A stretch of DNA of 61,058 nt from a virus: positions 1 to 61,058 of the IMG/VR virus record IMGVR_UViG_3300042291_000291. One strand, given 5' to 3'. The notes under the pieces are model-generated. The model ran no database searches, had not been told where the DNA came from, and was given only the letters and a program-made list of their open reading frames with translations. Position 1 is the stretch's first letter. Each line of letters starts with the position of its first letter. This document shows positions 1 to 10,566 of this stretch, piece after piece. The translations under genes and the position numbers were made by a program.

Positions 1-2146
1 CTATATTAGAAATTATTGTATCAATTTTATCTTGTTGTTTAGTACCAGTACCTTTTTCAAAACCAAAAGCTTCTTCAAACTCTTCTGGTGTTACATCTTT
101 AAATGAAGAAATATGATCTTTAAAATAGTTAATTGTATTATTATCTAATGCAGTAGTAATTTGAGTAACAAAAGCATTACTTAATTCATCTTTTGCATCT
201 TTAGTATCAGCTTCATCTATATTAGTTATTGTATTATTTTGAACACCATAGTTAAACAATCTTGAATTAAAAAACTCTTTAGGATCATTATACATAGTAG
301 TTAATCTTTGTGCTACAGCTTCTCCATGTGATTTTCTTAGATCTTTATATTTAGTAAATTCTTCTTTATTAAAAATATTATTATAACCTGCATCTAAACC
401 TCCTTTAACTAAGTTTAATCCACCAGAAAATAAACCCATTAATGCACCTGATGCAAAAGTTTCTAATCCTTGTGCTGAAAATTGATCTTTTAATCCATCA
501 TACATTAATGAAGCTTTGCCTCTATTGTACATATGGGCTCCTAATTCTTTATTATTATATGCATCTACATAATATTTTTCATTAGCAACTGTAATAACAT
601 CTTGTAAATTTTCTTGAACACCTTCCATTAAGTTACCTTTTAAATACTTACCAACTGTTTTAGCAGTAGTTTTAATAGGTGCTCCTTTAAATCCTTTGAC
701 TGTGTTTTTAAATGAATCTGCTACATACTTAAATTCACCTTTTACAATTTTTTTACCAGTTTCAGCAGTTTTTTCTAAAACAATTTTACCACCTTTCATG
801 GCTAATACATCATCTATCTTAGAATTAATTACTTTTTTACCAACACCTGATCTCATTAAATTAGGAAGTACAACTTTATTTGTTGCAAATATTAATGCAG
901 TATTCCACACTAATGTATTCATTCCAGATTCTTTTGCAGTTTTAGTTATTTCATACTGTTCTTCATTATTTGGAGCTCTGTCATTTTTTTTATAAAATTG
1001 ATCATATAGAGTATCATATACTTTATTATCATTCATACCACCTTCTAAACGGGCTTCTGATAATGACATATTAATATTTCTTACATCTCTAAATAAACCA
1101 CCTGCTGTTTTACTTGTTCCTTGTGCTAATCTTGCAAGACCTGTTAAGTTATCTGCATTTTTACCAATACCTGAAATTGCATCAAATGTATTTTCAATTG
1201 GGTTTAAAAATTTACCAACTTTACTTGCACCAATATTTCCTGCTGCTTTCCACATATTTCTTACAGCACCAATATTATCTGATTGTTTAATTGTTCTATT
1301 TACTGCATTATAACCTTTTGTTGCTAATTCAAATGCATCACCAATTTTACCAATTTTTCTAGCATTATTTGCAGTAGCTGCAAAGAAAGAACCTCCTCCT
1401 GTTACAGGAGCAAGTAATACACCGGCAGCTTCTTCAAGAATTGCTTCAGTAATAATACCAGCTGTATAAGCAAAACTCATTGCGGTATTAGTAAAAAATG
1501 CACCCATACCTTTTTTAGATGACTGTCCAATAGCTGCAGCTTCCTCATATGCTCTTGCATCATCAAGATCAGCACTGAAATCACCTTGTAGCATTTTAAT
1601 TAAACTCTTTGGACCAGATACAAAACCTCTAGTAAATAAAGGTACAAATGAATTTTTCATCATTCTAGTAAAATCATCACCCATTGTTGTATGAGCATTG
1701 TACAATGCTTCATTATCTCTAGTTGGAGAAAATCCTACTTCATCAAATTTCTTTTGACCATAAGCTGCATATCTTTTATAGAAAGAGTTACCAGATGGAC
1801 CAGCATTATAAACATTAACTTTTGCATATGAATTTTTATCTTGATGAGATTTGATAAACATATCCATATCAGCAGCTAGTGCTTGTCCCTGTTCTTTTAC
1901 TGTAAGTTTTTTATTAGGGTTTGTATTACTTGGTCTAAATGGAGCATGTCCAGTTATTGCATCTTGTATAGGATAATTAGGATGCGTAGTAGTACCCATA
2001 CTAGCAGATATAGGAAAAAAATCTATTGTATTTTCTTTTAATTTTTCTCCTTCAAATGGTGATAAACTTTGTGAATTAATTGCAGGTCCTTGAACTTTAC
2101 CAAATTCTGGCCCAAGCGGATCTAATGAACTAGTATTATTTTCCAT
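1..2146 (-). CDS. Partial very large virion (cargo-like) protein, C-terminus cut by window edge
   Basis: An open frame runs from the ATG at 2146 to the left edge with no stop, giving 715 codons and no C-terminus. The start shares one base with the stop of the next gene (TAATG), so the two are co-transcribed. The N-terminus begins MENNTSSLDPLGPEFG. Two Gly/Ala-rich hydrophobic stretches (about residues 219-259 and 554-586) could be membrane-active; the rest is polar. I recognise no enzyme motif, and I looked for and did not find the DxDxD-type motif of the phage virion RNA polymerase. Its place after the muzzle-like tail gene and a run of other giant proteins matches the crAss-like virion cargo block, so an injected internal protein is the inference; the function is unknown. 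Confidence 0.75.
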   Translation of the reverse strand, partial: MENNTSSLDPLGPEFGKVQGPAINSQSLSPFEGEKLKENTIDFFPISASMGTTTHPNYPIQDAITGHAPFRPSNTNPNKKLTVKEQGQALAADMDMFIKSHQDKNSYAKVNVYNAGPSGNSFYKRYAAYGQKKFDEVGFSPTRDNEALYNAHTTMGDDFTRMMKNSFVPLFTRGFVSGPKSLIKMLQGDFSADLDDARAYEEAAAIGQSSKKGMGAFFTNTAMSFAYTAGIITEAILEEAAGVLLAPVTGGGSFFAATANNARKIGKIGDAFELATKGYNAVNRTIKQSDNIGAVRNMWKAAGNIGASKVGKFLNPIENTFDAISGIGKNADNLTGLARLAQGTSKTAGGLFRDVRNINMSLSEARLEGGMNDNKVYDTLYDQFYKKNDRAPNNEEQYEITKTAKESGMNTLVWNTALIFATNKVVLPNLMRSGVGKKVINSKIDDVLAMKGGKIVLEKTAETGKKIVKGEFKYVADSFKNTVKGFKGAPIKTTAKTVGKYLKGNLMEGVQENLQDVITVANEKYYVDAYNNKELGAHMYNRGKASLMYDGLKDQFSAQGLETFASGALMGLFSGGLNLVKGGLDAGYNNIFNKEEFTKYKDLRKSHGEAVAQRLTTMYNDPKEFFNSRLFNYGVQNNTITNIDEADTKDAKDELSNAFVTQITTALDNNTINYFKDHISSFKDVTPEEFEEAFGFEKGTGTKQQDKIDTIISNI

Positions 2147-5127
2147 TATTTATTTCTATTATTGAATGCAATATTATTTTGTATTCTTTGATTTGCCCAA
2201 GTCGCATATGCTTTTTCTCTCATTAATTCTAGATTAGCTCCAGTCTGTTGACCACTGCTTGTAAAAGGTTCAGATTTTTCATATTGATTAGTAAGAGGAT
2301 TATAAATACTATATGTATAACTGTATTTGTAATCACCAGTTCCAAACTGATCAGTTTTAATAGTAAGAGTATTAAAGCCTTGTTTATCTTCTATATCTCT
2401 AATAGTAACACCTTTTTCTTTATTGTATTTAACGGATGCTTCTAAAGGAGTTACATATGAAGATTGAAATAATCCATTTTGAAAACTTTCACTTGGTGCA
2501 ATAATAGATATACCATTTTGTAAAATAAGTTGTTCTTGTGCAGGAGTTATATTATTTGTACTATTTCCAGCATCATCTAATTTACCAATATAATCTTTTA
2601 ACCAAGCTTTGTCTGGATAAATAATCATTGCTCCTTTTCTATAATCATTACTAGCAAGTGCTTGTGAACTTAATTTAAAATTTTTAAATTTACCTCCAGG
2701 ACTACTTGTTTCTCTAATCATTGCATCAAGTAATGTTTTTGCAGTTTTGTTTTGTGTTTCAGAACCTGCTGTTGGACCTTCAAATGAAATTTTTATTTTT
2801 TTATCATCACCTAAATCTAGTCTATTTAAATCATTTTTAAATTGATTCCAGTATTGCGCACCTTGAGTACCATATGCATCAGGACTAACTCTAATAGAAT
2901 TTACATTAGTTGTTAAACCTCCACCTTTTGCCGGACCACCTACCGTACCAAAACCTACTGGAGCTGGAAGATTAATAGATGTAGAACTATAAGCATTATG
3001 GATTACTTTTTTAAGTTCTTTATAAATTTCTGGACCTCCAGCTGCTGCATCTAGTGTACCTTGAGTTATAATTCCACTTGATTTTAGGTTTGATGTTTGA
3101 TAACGGATATTTGCTTTTTCAAGTTCTTTATTACGTTCTGTAAAACCATGTTTTTTATTAAACTCTGCTTCAGATACTATAGTACCATCATCATGAAACA
3201 TGTCATTAACATATTTTTTAAGATTAGTATCAACTTCTTTCTTAACTAAATTAAGAACATGTCCTTTACTTTTACCTCTCCAATCTTTAACATCTGTTCT
3301 ATATGTAAGGTAATCATCTATACCACTACTATATTTTGACATGTTTTTTGTTATAGCATCTACTGTAGAATTACCTACATTACTCTCTTCACCTAAGTAT
3401 TTTTGAAATGCAGATGTTATTTGTTTAACTTTTCCAGCACCCATTTTTTTAATAAAGCCATGTGGATCTGCTTGATAAGCTGCATTGAATTGTTTAATGG
3501 TCATATTATTACCAAAGATTGCTTTTTTATCTTCAGGTGACAATAAATTCTGATCATATAAATCTTCCATTGATGATAGCATGTTTGTCATATAAGGCAT
3601 TACATAGTTATCAATATGCTTATTAGTTTGATTATTAATTACAGTTTCATAATTTACCACATCTGTACTTGAACCTTTACTACCTGGTTCAGTTATAATT
3701 GTGTCTGCTTCAGCATTAACAACTTGTCTACCATATGTTGGATTTGGCATAAGTCTACCATCAGGACCCGTTACATATTTTTCTTGATCTAAATGATATC
3801 CTCCAGTTGCAGCTAATGTTTTATCAATATTGATTTCTTTATCAGATTGATTTCTTGCTAATGCTGCTTGCATTGTACCTTGATTTCTTAAAGCAGTTTC
3901 TTGCATTCTATAGTTATGAGCTATTTCTTGAACAGCAAATGGATTTGCATTTACTTTTTGTTTAGAGTTTAATGATACAAAGATATCTGCTGCTTCAGTT
4001 AAATCTTTTTGCATTAATCTAGATGCCATTGCATTATCAACTTTATATCTTAAAGATTCAATATCTCCATAAGGATTTGTAAATCCAGTTGATGTAGTTA
4101 TTGTTCCGGTTTTAGTTGCTAATGCAGTTACATTAGCATCAGTATTTGCTAATACAGTTGAATTAACATTTCTTGCTTGATTTAATCTTTCAAGATATGA
4201 TTCAGTATCTGGTGTTGCTGCATTTCCAGCTTGTGCTTGTTCCACAGCTTTTGCTTTAGCATCATATACTTTAGAATTTTCTTCTAGTTGTTTTTTTCTT
4301 TCATCATTTTCTTTCTTAAGCATGTTATAACTTTCAGAAAGATAACTCATTTCAGCAGCATTTTTATCTCCACCAAATTGAGCTGCATTAGAATATGCAT
4401 AATCTTTTCTATTTACATATGCTTGAGTTTTATAAACATCAATAACTGATGGATCAGACCCAAGTTGTGCTTCAAGTAAATGTGATAATGCAGGAAGAAT
4501 TTGTTTACCATTTGTAGTAGTAATCATCCATTTACCATCTGGACTACTATCTACACTTTCAACATTAAAACCAGCATCTTTAGCAATTTTTTGAGCTTTT
4601 TCAATTACATTAACATAAGGTGTATAAGATGCATTACCCATGTTCATTGTTTCTTCAAGACTAGCTTCTTTAAACTCTTCAGTTTTATATTGTAAAAATT
4701 TTAGTCCATCATCCCAATATTGTGATCTTTGTTTTTCATCTCTATTGTTTTTTAAACCAGCACCATAAGCTTTTTCACTATTAATGTTTTTAGTCCAAGC
4801 CATATCTTTCATAAGATATTGATCTTGATAGAAAGGTTTAAATACCTGAGTAGCTTGATCAATATTTTGATCTAATGATAAATCTAAACCAGAAACACGT
4901 TTAAGATTAAAGTCAATTGCTTTAAGTAATTCATCTTTCTTTTTAAGATTATTTCCATGAGTTAAATCTGCATAAAAATATTGGCCATATACATTATTTA
5001 ATGCTTTATAGTTTGTATCATACTGATTTTGCTTTGTTTGCAATGCATTTGCATAAAAGTTTAAATCAGGTTGAAAAGGTTGAAATTGAGGAATAAAGTC
5101 TGTAACGCCACTTAAATATGTTGCCAT
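2146..5127 (-). CDS. Large virion cargo/structural protein (993 aa)
   Basis: The ATG at 5127 has the AATATTATGG context common in this genome. The first 120 or so residues (FIPQFQPFQPDLNFYANALQ, then KQNQYD and DLSLDQNIDQA) resemble the N-terminal module of large structural proteins in crAss-like phages. The middle (residues 260-330) is charged and probably coiled coil. The rest is Asn/Thr/Gln-rich with no catalytic motif I recognise. A hairpin and AT-rich leader separate it from the upstream gene, and it runs by a one-base overlap into the next. Most likely a packaged or tail-barrel cargo protein; the precise role is unknown. Confidence 0.75.
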   Translation of the reverse strand: MATYLSGVTDFIPQFQPFQPDLNFYANALQTKQNQYDTNYKALNNVYGQYFYADLTHGNNLKKKDELLKAIDFNLKRVSGLDLSLDQNIDQATQVFKPFYQDQYLMKDMAWTKNINSEKAYGAGLKNNRDEKQRSQYWDDGLKFLQYKTEEFKEASLEETMNMGNASYTPYVNVIEKAQKIAKDAGFNVESVDSSPDGKWMITTTNGKQILPALSHLLEAQLGSDPSVIDVYKTQAYVNRKDYAYSNAAQFGGDKNAAEMSYLSESYNMLKKENDERKKQLEENSKVYDAKAKAVEQAQAGNAATPDTESYLERLNQARNVNSTVLANTDANVTALATKTGTITTSTGFTNPYGDIESLRYKVDNAMASRLMQKDLTEAADIFVSLNSKQKVNANPFAVQEIAHNYRMQETALRNQGTMQAALARNQSDKEINIDKTLAATGGYHLDQEKYVTGPDGRLMPNPTYGRQVVNAEADTIITEPGSKGSSTDVVNYETVINNQTNKHIDNYVMPYMTNMLSSMEDLYDQNLLSPEDKKAIFGNNMTIKQFNAAYQADPHGFIKKMGAGKVKQITSAFQKYLGEESNVGNSTVDAITKNMSKYSSGIDDYLTYRTDVKDWRGKSKGHVLNLVKKEVDTNLKKYVNDMFHDDGTIVSEAEFNKKHGFTERNKELEKANIRYQTSNLKSSGIITQGTLDAAAGGPEIYKELKKVIHNAYSSTSINLPAPVGFGTVGGPAKGGGLTTNVNSIRVSPDAYGTQGAQYWNQFKNDLNRLDLGDDKKIKISFEGPTAGSETQNKTAKTLLDAMIRETSSPGGKFKNFKLSSQALASNDYRKGAMIIYPDKAWLKDYIGKLDDAGNSTNNITPAQEQLILQNGISIIAPSESFQNGLFQSSYVTPLEASVKYNKEKGVTIRDIEDKQGFNTLTIKTDQFGTGDYKYSYTYSIYNPLTNQYEKSEPFTSSGQQTGANLELMREKAYATWANQRIQNNIAFNNRNK

Positions 5128-5192
5128 AATATTATTATTAATCTATATTGTAAATATATTAAAATTTTATAAGTTTACTAAACCTATAAAGT

Positions 5193-8081
5193 TTAAGTAA
5201 ACATAAAAGGAAAAACATTAGACCCCATTACATAAGCCATTTTAGTAGCACCACCTTTTTTGCTATACCCTTGAAGTGAAGATTCTAATGTTGATTGAGA
5301 AGGTTGAGATCCTTTCATATAGTTTCTTAACAATTCTTTTTGCATCATTGGATCTAACTTAGAGCTTTGCAATTGCTGAGCATATTCAAGGTAGTCTGTA
5401 TACTGTGTAGGTTTTGCCATTTTACCTTTTGTAAAATACATTCTACCACCTGTACTAGGATCAATAGCATACTGTGGAGTTTGTTGATTTAATGCATCAG
5501 TTTTCCACATGTTAGTAAGTAATGTATTTTCTGATTCACCTAAGTTATGTCTTAGTGCACGTTTAGTATTATCATTTTGCTGATTAGCAATTACATTTTG
5601 ATCATATAATTGTTTATTTTGTGCTTGATTATATCTTTGAGCTTCATTTCTTATTTGTAAATTATTACCTGCAAATTGATTAGCTACACCTACATTAAGA
5701 GCATTATATCTTCCTAATGTATCTGCTGCTTGTTTAGCTCCTTGACCTTGAATAGATGATGCTCTAGAAGATAAATCTTGTGCACCCATAAATTGTCCTA
5801 ATGCTTGATTAGTTATATTTGCTTGTTCAGATTGTGCTGCTAACTCTCTAGTAGGATCATAAAAAGTAGGAGATAATAATTCAGGATTATAACTAGCTGC
5901 CCACGGTAAATATTTTTTATTACTAAAATAATCTAATCCAGCATTAAGTCTATTTAATCTATCTTGTGCCCAGGGAGCAGCCGGAGGTATTGCAGGGTAG
6001 TCTTCTGGAGTTTCTTCATCAATAACATCTGCATTTCTAGTAGGATCTGTTTTTGCTGCTTCTACTGCATCTTGTTCATGTTGAAAATTAGGACTATATC
6101 CTAATGCATCATAATGTTCAAAACCTGCTAATCCTTCATTACCCATAGAAGGTCTATGGTTTTCTGAATCAAATGCACCTTCTATACCAAGAGTTACTTT
6201 ATCATAATTCTTTTTATAATAATCAGATGATAATAAATCTTTATCTTCTTTAGGTACATCTTTAACACCTAATGAACCTAAAAAATCTCTTCTTACTATT
6301 GCATGTATTTTAGGATCTTTTTTAATACGGTCTACTTCAGCATATGCCTCATCATCTGACATACCCAAACCTTTAGATTGCTCAAATATAAATTTTTCTT
6401 CATATAACTCAGGAGTAAATCCTGCTACAAATGAACCTGAATTTTTTATTTTACCATTAACTGTTTTAGAGTATGGACCTGTACTTCCTTGTTTTACTAC
6501 TTTATATTTATCAGTACCAAGAAAACCTTCTTTATTAGTAGCATTAAAAGCTTTTGAAATAATATTTCTATCTTTAAGATTACCATTCCATTTACCAGTA
6601 ATTTCTATATTGCCATTTTTATTTATAATAGTTTTATTATCTATACCTTTTTTAATAATTGCATTTGCCTCATCTAATAAAGCAGCATTTTCTGGTGAAG
6701 TTTTTTTAAATTCTTCAGGTGAATATTTTAATGATTTTGTATCTGCAGTTGTATTACCACTTAAAGTTCTTGATGTTACTTTAATATAAGAGCCATCTTT
6801 TTGTTTAACAAAATCTCCTGGTGAAGTATCAGTTGAATATCTTTCTCTTACTACTGCATCCTTAGGTAAATTTTCTTTAGTATATATTTTATTTTTAACT
6901 TCACCTTTAGATTGATAACTTGTAAGTGCACCACCTTCTTTATATTGTGTATCATAAAATGGCATATCATATCCACCCATAGTCATTCCATACTGAGCCA
7001 TAGGAGTTTCCATCATTTCTTCTTGAGGATTTTGTTGTCCTTGTTGCATTACTTGTTGAATAGTAGCCTGTGCTTCTTCTTGAGGCATACCTACTTGTAC
7101 AAGTACTTGCATTATTGCTTCTGGTGGAACTTGACTTTGTAATAATTGCATTACTACATCTGCAGGTTCTGCACCTTGTTGTAACATTTGTTGAACTTGT
7201 TGTACCATTTGTGCAAGAGGATCAGCTCCACCTTGTTGTTGTGGTGCTCCTTGTTGTTGCATCATTGCCATTTCTTCAGGAGAAGGTTGACCTTGTTCCA
7301 TTCCTTCTTGAGCAACTCTTAATCTTCTATCCATTTGAAAGCCATGTCTAGCCATTGGAGATTCCATAGACTCTTGTTGAGGAGACTCTTCACCCATACC
7401 TTGATTTTCATATGGGTTTTGCATTGCTTCATTATTAACCTGTGCTTCTGCTTGTGGTTTTTGTGGTACTAAGTCTTCTTCTTTGATACCCATTGCTTCC
7501 ATATATGGTCTAGCTACTTCAGGTATACCTTGTGGGAATCCTTTTTTAGCTTCTTGTGCAAGAGCTAATGCACCAAGTTTCATATTAATATTTTTAATCA
7601 TTAACTCAGCAGACTTTTTATCTACTTTATCTGAGTTAGGATCTTCTAGTATCTTTCTATACTTATTAATATCATATGGTTTAGCTAATTCAGCAGGAGT
7701 AAATGACCCAGATTTTTTACCAAATTTAGCAAGTATATTTGGATCTTTAATTTTCATAGATCCAGTATCACTAAATATAAATGTACCATCAGGCAAATTT
7801 AAAGGAGTTCCCCCATTACTATGTCTTTTTCCACCAATAAGCATATGTTCAGGAAACCCATCTCCATTGATATCACCAAATGCAGACTCACCTTTTTCAG
7901 CTTCTAGATTAGCTTCATCTCTTGGTACTTGTTTTAAATACCTAGTATTTTCAAGATGTTTTGATGCAGCATTCATATCAGCACCACCAAAACTAATTAC
8001 TTGTTTATTTAAATTGTTACCTGTAAAACCTCCTGATTTTGCTTGTGGTAATCCCTTAGTTATTTTTACTTTAAAGTACAT
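5193..8081 (-). CDS. Large virion cargo protein with Gly-Gly motifs and a DxNxDG loop (962 aa)
   Basis: Residues about 65-150 hold a conserved-looking block: FGDINGDGFPEHMLIGGK (a DxNxDG loop that could bind calcium), then HSNGGTPLNLPDGTFIFSDT. I recall this HSxGGTPLxxPxGxFIFSD motif from crAss-like structural proteins. Residues about 200-390 are low-complexity Gln/Met/Glu/Pro. Many Gly-Gly pairs follow Lys or aromatic residues, including a segment GGALTSYQSKGEV that is nearly shared with the next gene upstream (GGALHKYADKGEV). The C-terminus is Gln/Asn-rich and helical. There is no catalytic signature. It lies 9 bases downstream of the 803-aa gene in the same unit. Confidence 0.75.
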   Translation of the reverse strand: MYFKVKITKGLPQAKSGGFTGNNLNKQVISFGGADMNAASKHLENTRYLKQVPRDEANLEAEKGESAFGDINGDGFPEHMLIGGKRHSNGGTPLNLPDGTFIFSDTGSMKIKDPNILAKFGKKSGSFTPAELAKPYDINKYRKILEDPNSDKVDKKSAELMIKNINMKLGALALAQEAKKGFPQGIPEVARPYMEAMGIKEEDLVPQKPQAEAQVNNEAMQNPYENQGMGEESPQQESMESPMARHGFQMDRRLRVAQEGMEQGQPSPEEMAMMQQQGAPQQQGGADPLAQMVQQVQQMLQQGAEPADVVMQLLQSQVPPEAIMQVLVQVGMPQEEAQATIQQVMQQGQQNPQEEMMETPMAQYGMTMGGYDMPFYDTQYKEGGALTSYQSKGEVKNKIYTKENLPKDAVVRERYSTDTSPGDFVKQKDGSYIKVTSRTLSGNTTADTKSLKYSPEEFKKTSPENAALLDEANAIIKKGIDNKTIINKNGNIEITGKWNGNLKDRNIISKAFNATNKEGFLGTDKYKVVKQGSTGPYSKTVNGKIKNSGSFVAGFTPELYEEKFIFEQSKGLGMSDDEAYAEVDRIKKDPKIHAIVRRDFLGSLGVKDVPKEDKDLLSSDYYKKNYDKVTLGIEGAFDSENHRPSMGNEGLAGFEHYDALGYSPNFQHEQDAVEAAKTDPTRNADVIDEETPEDYPAIPPAAPWAQDRLNRLNAGLDYFSNKKYLPWAASYNPELLSPTFYDPTRELAAQSEQANITNQALGQFMGAQDLSSRASSIQGQGAKQAADTLGRYNALNVGVANQFAGNNLQIRNEAQRYNQAQNKQLYDQNVIANQQNDNTKRALRHNLGESENTLLTNMWKTDALNQQTPQYAIDPSTGGRMYFTKGKMAKPTQYTDYLEYAQQLQSSKLDPMMQKELLRNYMKGSQPSQSTLESSLQGYSKKGGATKMAYVMGSNVFPFMFT

Positions 8082-8090
8082 AATATAAAA

Positions 8091-10502
8091 TTATAAGTAT
8101 TCTAATTCACCTCCATTAGCAATGAAGTCATCTATTTCTTCTTGAGTCATGTATTGAGTATCTTCATCTTCATCCATAGTGTTTCCACCCATAGCATAAA
8201 TACCCCCACCATATTTAGATTGCATTGCTCCCATTTTATTTGGTCTAAATAAACCTGAGTTAGGATCATAGTCTCCTTGATCATAAGTATTATTAATACC
8301 AAAATTAGTTTCAGCAGCTGTAAGATTTTCTAACATTTGATTTTCTTGTCTATTAGCTCTAACTTCATCAGCAGTATTTGCAAAAGCATTAGCTGCTAAT
8401 AAACTTAAATCTCCAATTCCTGCTTTATCAATATCCCAAGCTTGTTTATTTCTAAATTTTTGAGAAACACCTTCTGGTTGATTAGGATCAATTGTAATAT
8501 TATCAACTTGCATACTTTTAGGAAGTGTTGCATCAATTGGATTACCCTCTGCATCTACAGCACCTGTTCCAGCAAAAAATCCTTGAAGATTTGCAAAACT
8601 CATATTATTAGCATTAGGATCAACTGCTACTTGAGTACCTACTTGAGCTTTATATAATTCTGGTACAGATATATCTCCTCCATAAGCATATTGACTATAA
8701 TCTACTGGTCCACCATATTCTTTAAATTCATTATATGTACCAAGTTTATTTTTTAATCTTGTAACTTCTTTTGGATCATTAAATACATCAAATTCCTGAT
8801 TACCTAAAAATCTATTTAACTGTCTATCATCTCTATTTTCTCTTCTTTGAGCTTTTGAACTCATTGGAGGATAATAAGGTTCATTACTAGTTGATGATGT
8901 AGCAGGAGTTGTAGGTTGTGTTCCCTGAGGTATTTCAGGAATAGCACCTGATCTAGTCATACGTGCTCCTAATTGCTTAATACCAGGTATACCTGATTTC
9001 ATCATCATGTTAGCAAGTGGTTGTCTATTATTAACTCTAGAGTTATTAATATTAGCTTCTTGTTTATCAGATTCTATACTAGCAGATTCTGTATTACTTG
9101 TTTCTGTATTATTTTGACCTGGAGTAAAAATAGGTGCTTTAAATGAAGAAATTCTTGGAGTAGCACCATAGTTTACTGTAAACTGTTTTGGTCTACCAAA
9201 TATTCCCTTTTTAGTTACATCTACACTTGTTGGTATTCTACCGGCAAGATCTGGTCCTGTATATCTTTCACCTGATTCAGTATAGTATGGAGAGCCAACA
9301 GCTTTATTATATTGTTCTCCTCTACTAATAATAGGAGATCTAAACATACCTTGATTACCCATTTGTTGCATGTACTGTTGCATCATATACTGCTGCATCA
9401 TTTGTTGTTGTTTCTGAGCATCAGTAGTATTTTGATTAATTAATTCATTATACTTTTTTTTATAATCTTCAGTATCTGTAGGAGTTGCAGTTTTATCTGT
9501 TTGTTCTTGATTAGCAGCAATTTCTGCATCACTATATTTATGTCCATCAATAGGACTATAAAGACCAACTTCTCCCTTATCTGCATATTTATGTAAAGCT
9601 CCACCACGTTTAGCATATCTTTGATAATCTAAATCAGAATCTTGATATTGTTCATCCATTGATTCATTATCACCTCCTCCTATAAATTTATATAAACCAG
9701 AATCTGTATCTGTAAAACCACCATATTGTTCAAATTGTTGTTTTGGAGCATCATTTTGAATATTCTGATTATTTTGAAATATATCATGTATACCCGTTGC
9801 ATAAGCATTAATGTGGTGCATTGGATTTTCATAATCAATTTGTTCTTGTTGTATACCGCCATCTTGTGCATATGCACCAACTTGTGGATTACCGTATATA
9901 GCATTATATTGTTCTTCAGCTGCTTGTTTTTGTTGTGCTGAATTAACTGATTCACCTATACCTTTAAAGAAATTACTTACATGTTGTTCTCTACCACCAA
10001 GTACATCATCTGCTCCTGGAGAAGGTGTGTTTCCACCTTGTTGTCTTTTAGTAAGTTTAGTATATTGATTAATAAAACTTCTTTTACTTGGTTTAGAACC
10101 ACCCTGTCTCATAATAATTTCTTCATCTGCATTATCATCTGGTACACTTTCTTCTGTATCAGTATTATACATTGCATATAATTCAGCTTGTCTTGCTTCT
10201 TCTTCTGCAGCATTTTGTTCTTCAAGTGCTAATTGTTGTGCTTCTTGTTCTTCTGGAGTCAGTTCATTATTATCAACAACTTCATTAGAATTATTTTCTT
10301 CAAGGTAAGTACCAACTTCATTAATGTAAGCATCAGCAGTTTGAGTATCTACACCAAATTGTGCTAATTTTTCTGAAATTGCATCAGTATCACCATCATA
10401 ATCTTCTGAAGACATTTCATCAGCAATATATTTATATACCTCTTCTTGAGAAACTGCATTTGACTGACCTCCTGCTTTATATATTCTTACTCTCTTTTTC
10501 AT
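8091..10502 (-). CDS. Large acidic/Gln-rich virion protein with about ten Gly-Gly motifs (803 aa)
   Basis: The N-terminus is basic (MKKRVRIYKAGG). Residues 30-130 are strongly acidic. The rest is Gln/Asn-rich with roughly ten Gly-Gly pairs, many preceded by Lys, Gln or Tyr, for example IIMRQGG at residues 129-135. The C-terminus is NGGELEYL, placing Gly-Gly at 797-798, five residues from the end; related tails occur in other virion proteins here. The segment GGALHKYADKGEV matches one in the downstream protein, pointing to a shared module. No enzymatic motif is visible. Genomic position supports a virion internal protein; its function is unknown. Confidence 0.72.
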   Translation of the reverse strand: MKKRVRIYKAGGQSNAVSQEEVYKYIADEMSSEDYDGDTDAISEKLAQFGVDTQTADAYINEVGTYLEENNSNEVVDNNELTPEEQEAQQLALEEQNAAEEEARQAELYAMYNTDTEESVPDDNADEEIIMRQGGSKPSKRSFINQYTKLTKRQQGGNTPSPGADDVLGGREQHVSNFFKGIGESVNSAQQKQAAEEQYNAIYGNPQVGAYAQDGGIQQEQIDYENPMHHINAYATGIHDIFQNNQNIQNDAPKQQFEQYGGFTDTDSGLYKFIGGGDNESMDEQYQDSDLDYQRYAKRGGALHKYADKGEVGLYSPIDGHKYSDAEIAANQEQTDKTATPTDTEDYKKKYNELINQNTTDAQKQQQMMQQYMMQQYMQQMGNQGMFRSPIISRGEQYNKAVGSPYYTESGERYTGPDLAGRIPTSVDVTKKGIFGRPKQFTVNYGATPRISSFKAPIFTPGQNNTETSNTESASIESDKQEANINNSRVNNRQPLANMMMKSGIPGIKQLGARMTRSGAIPEIPQGTQPTTPATSSTSNEPYYPPMSSKAQRRENRDDRQLNRFLGNQEFDVFNDPKEVTRLKNKLGTYNEFKEYGGPVDYSQYAYGGDISVPELYKAQVGTQVAVDPNANNMSFANLQGFFAGTGAVDAEGNPIDATLPKSMQVDNITIDPNQPEGVSQKFRNKQAWDIDKAGIGDLSLLAANAFANTADEVRANRQENQMLENLTAAETNFGINNTYDQGDYDPNSGLFRPNKMGAMQSKYGGGIYAMGGNTMDEDEDTQYMTQEEIDDFIANGGELEYL

Positions 10503-10566
10503 ATAATATGTAATATATATTAAATATAATAATTTTTAGTTTACTTGATAAACATTAAAAGTTTAT

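Noticed and set aside
7483-8088. Long plus-strand open frame (201 codons) opposite the 962-aa gene
   Set aside because: It is antisense to a well-supported gene, has no plausible start context or product, and arises from codon bias on the minus strand.
1-10502. Virion RNA polymerase subunits, as in other crAss-like phages
   Set aside because: No DxDxD/DFDGD metal-binding motif found. GDINGDG in the 962-aa protein looks like a calcium-type loop. The polymerase probably lies beyond the left edge.
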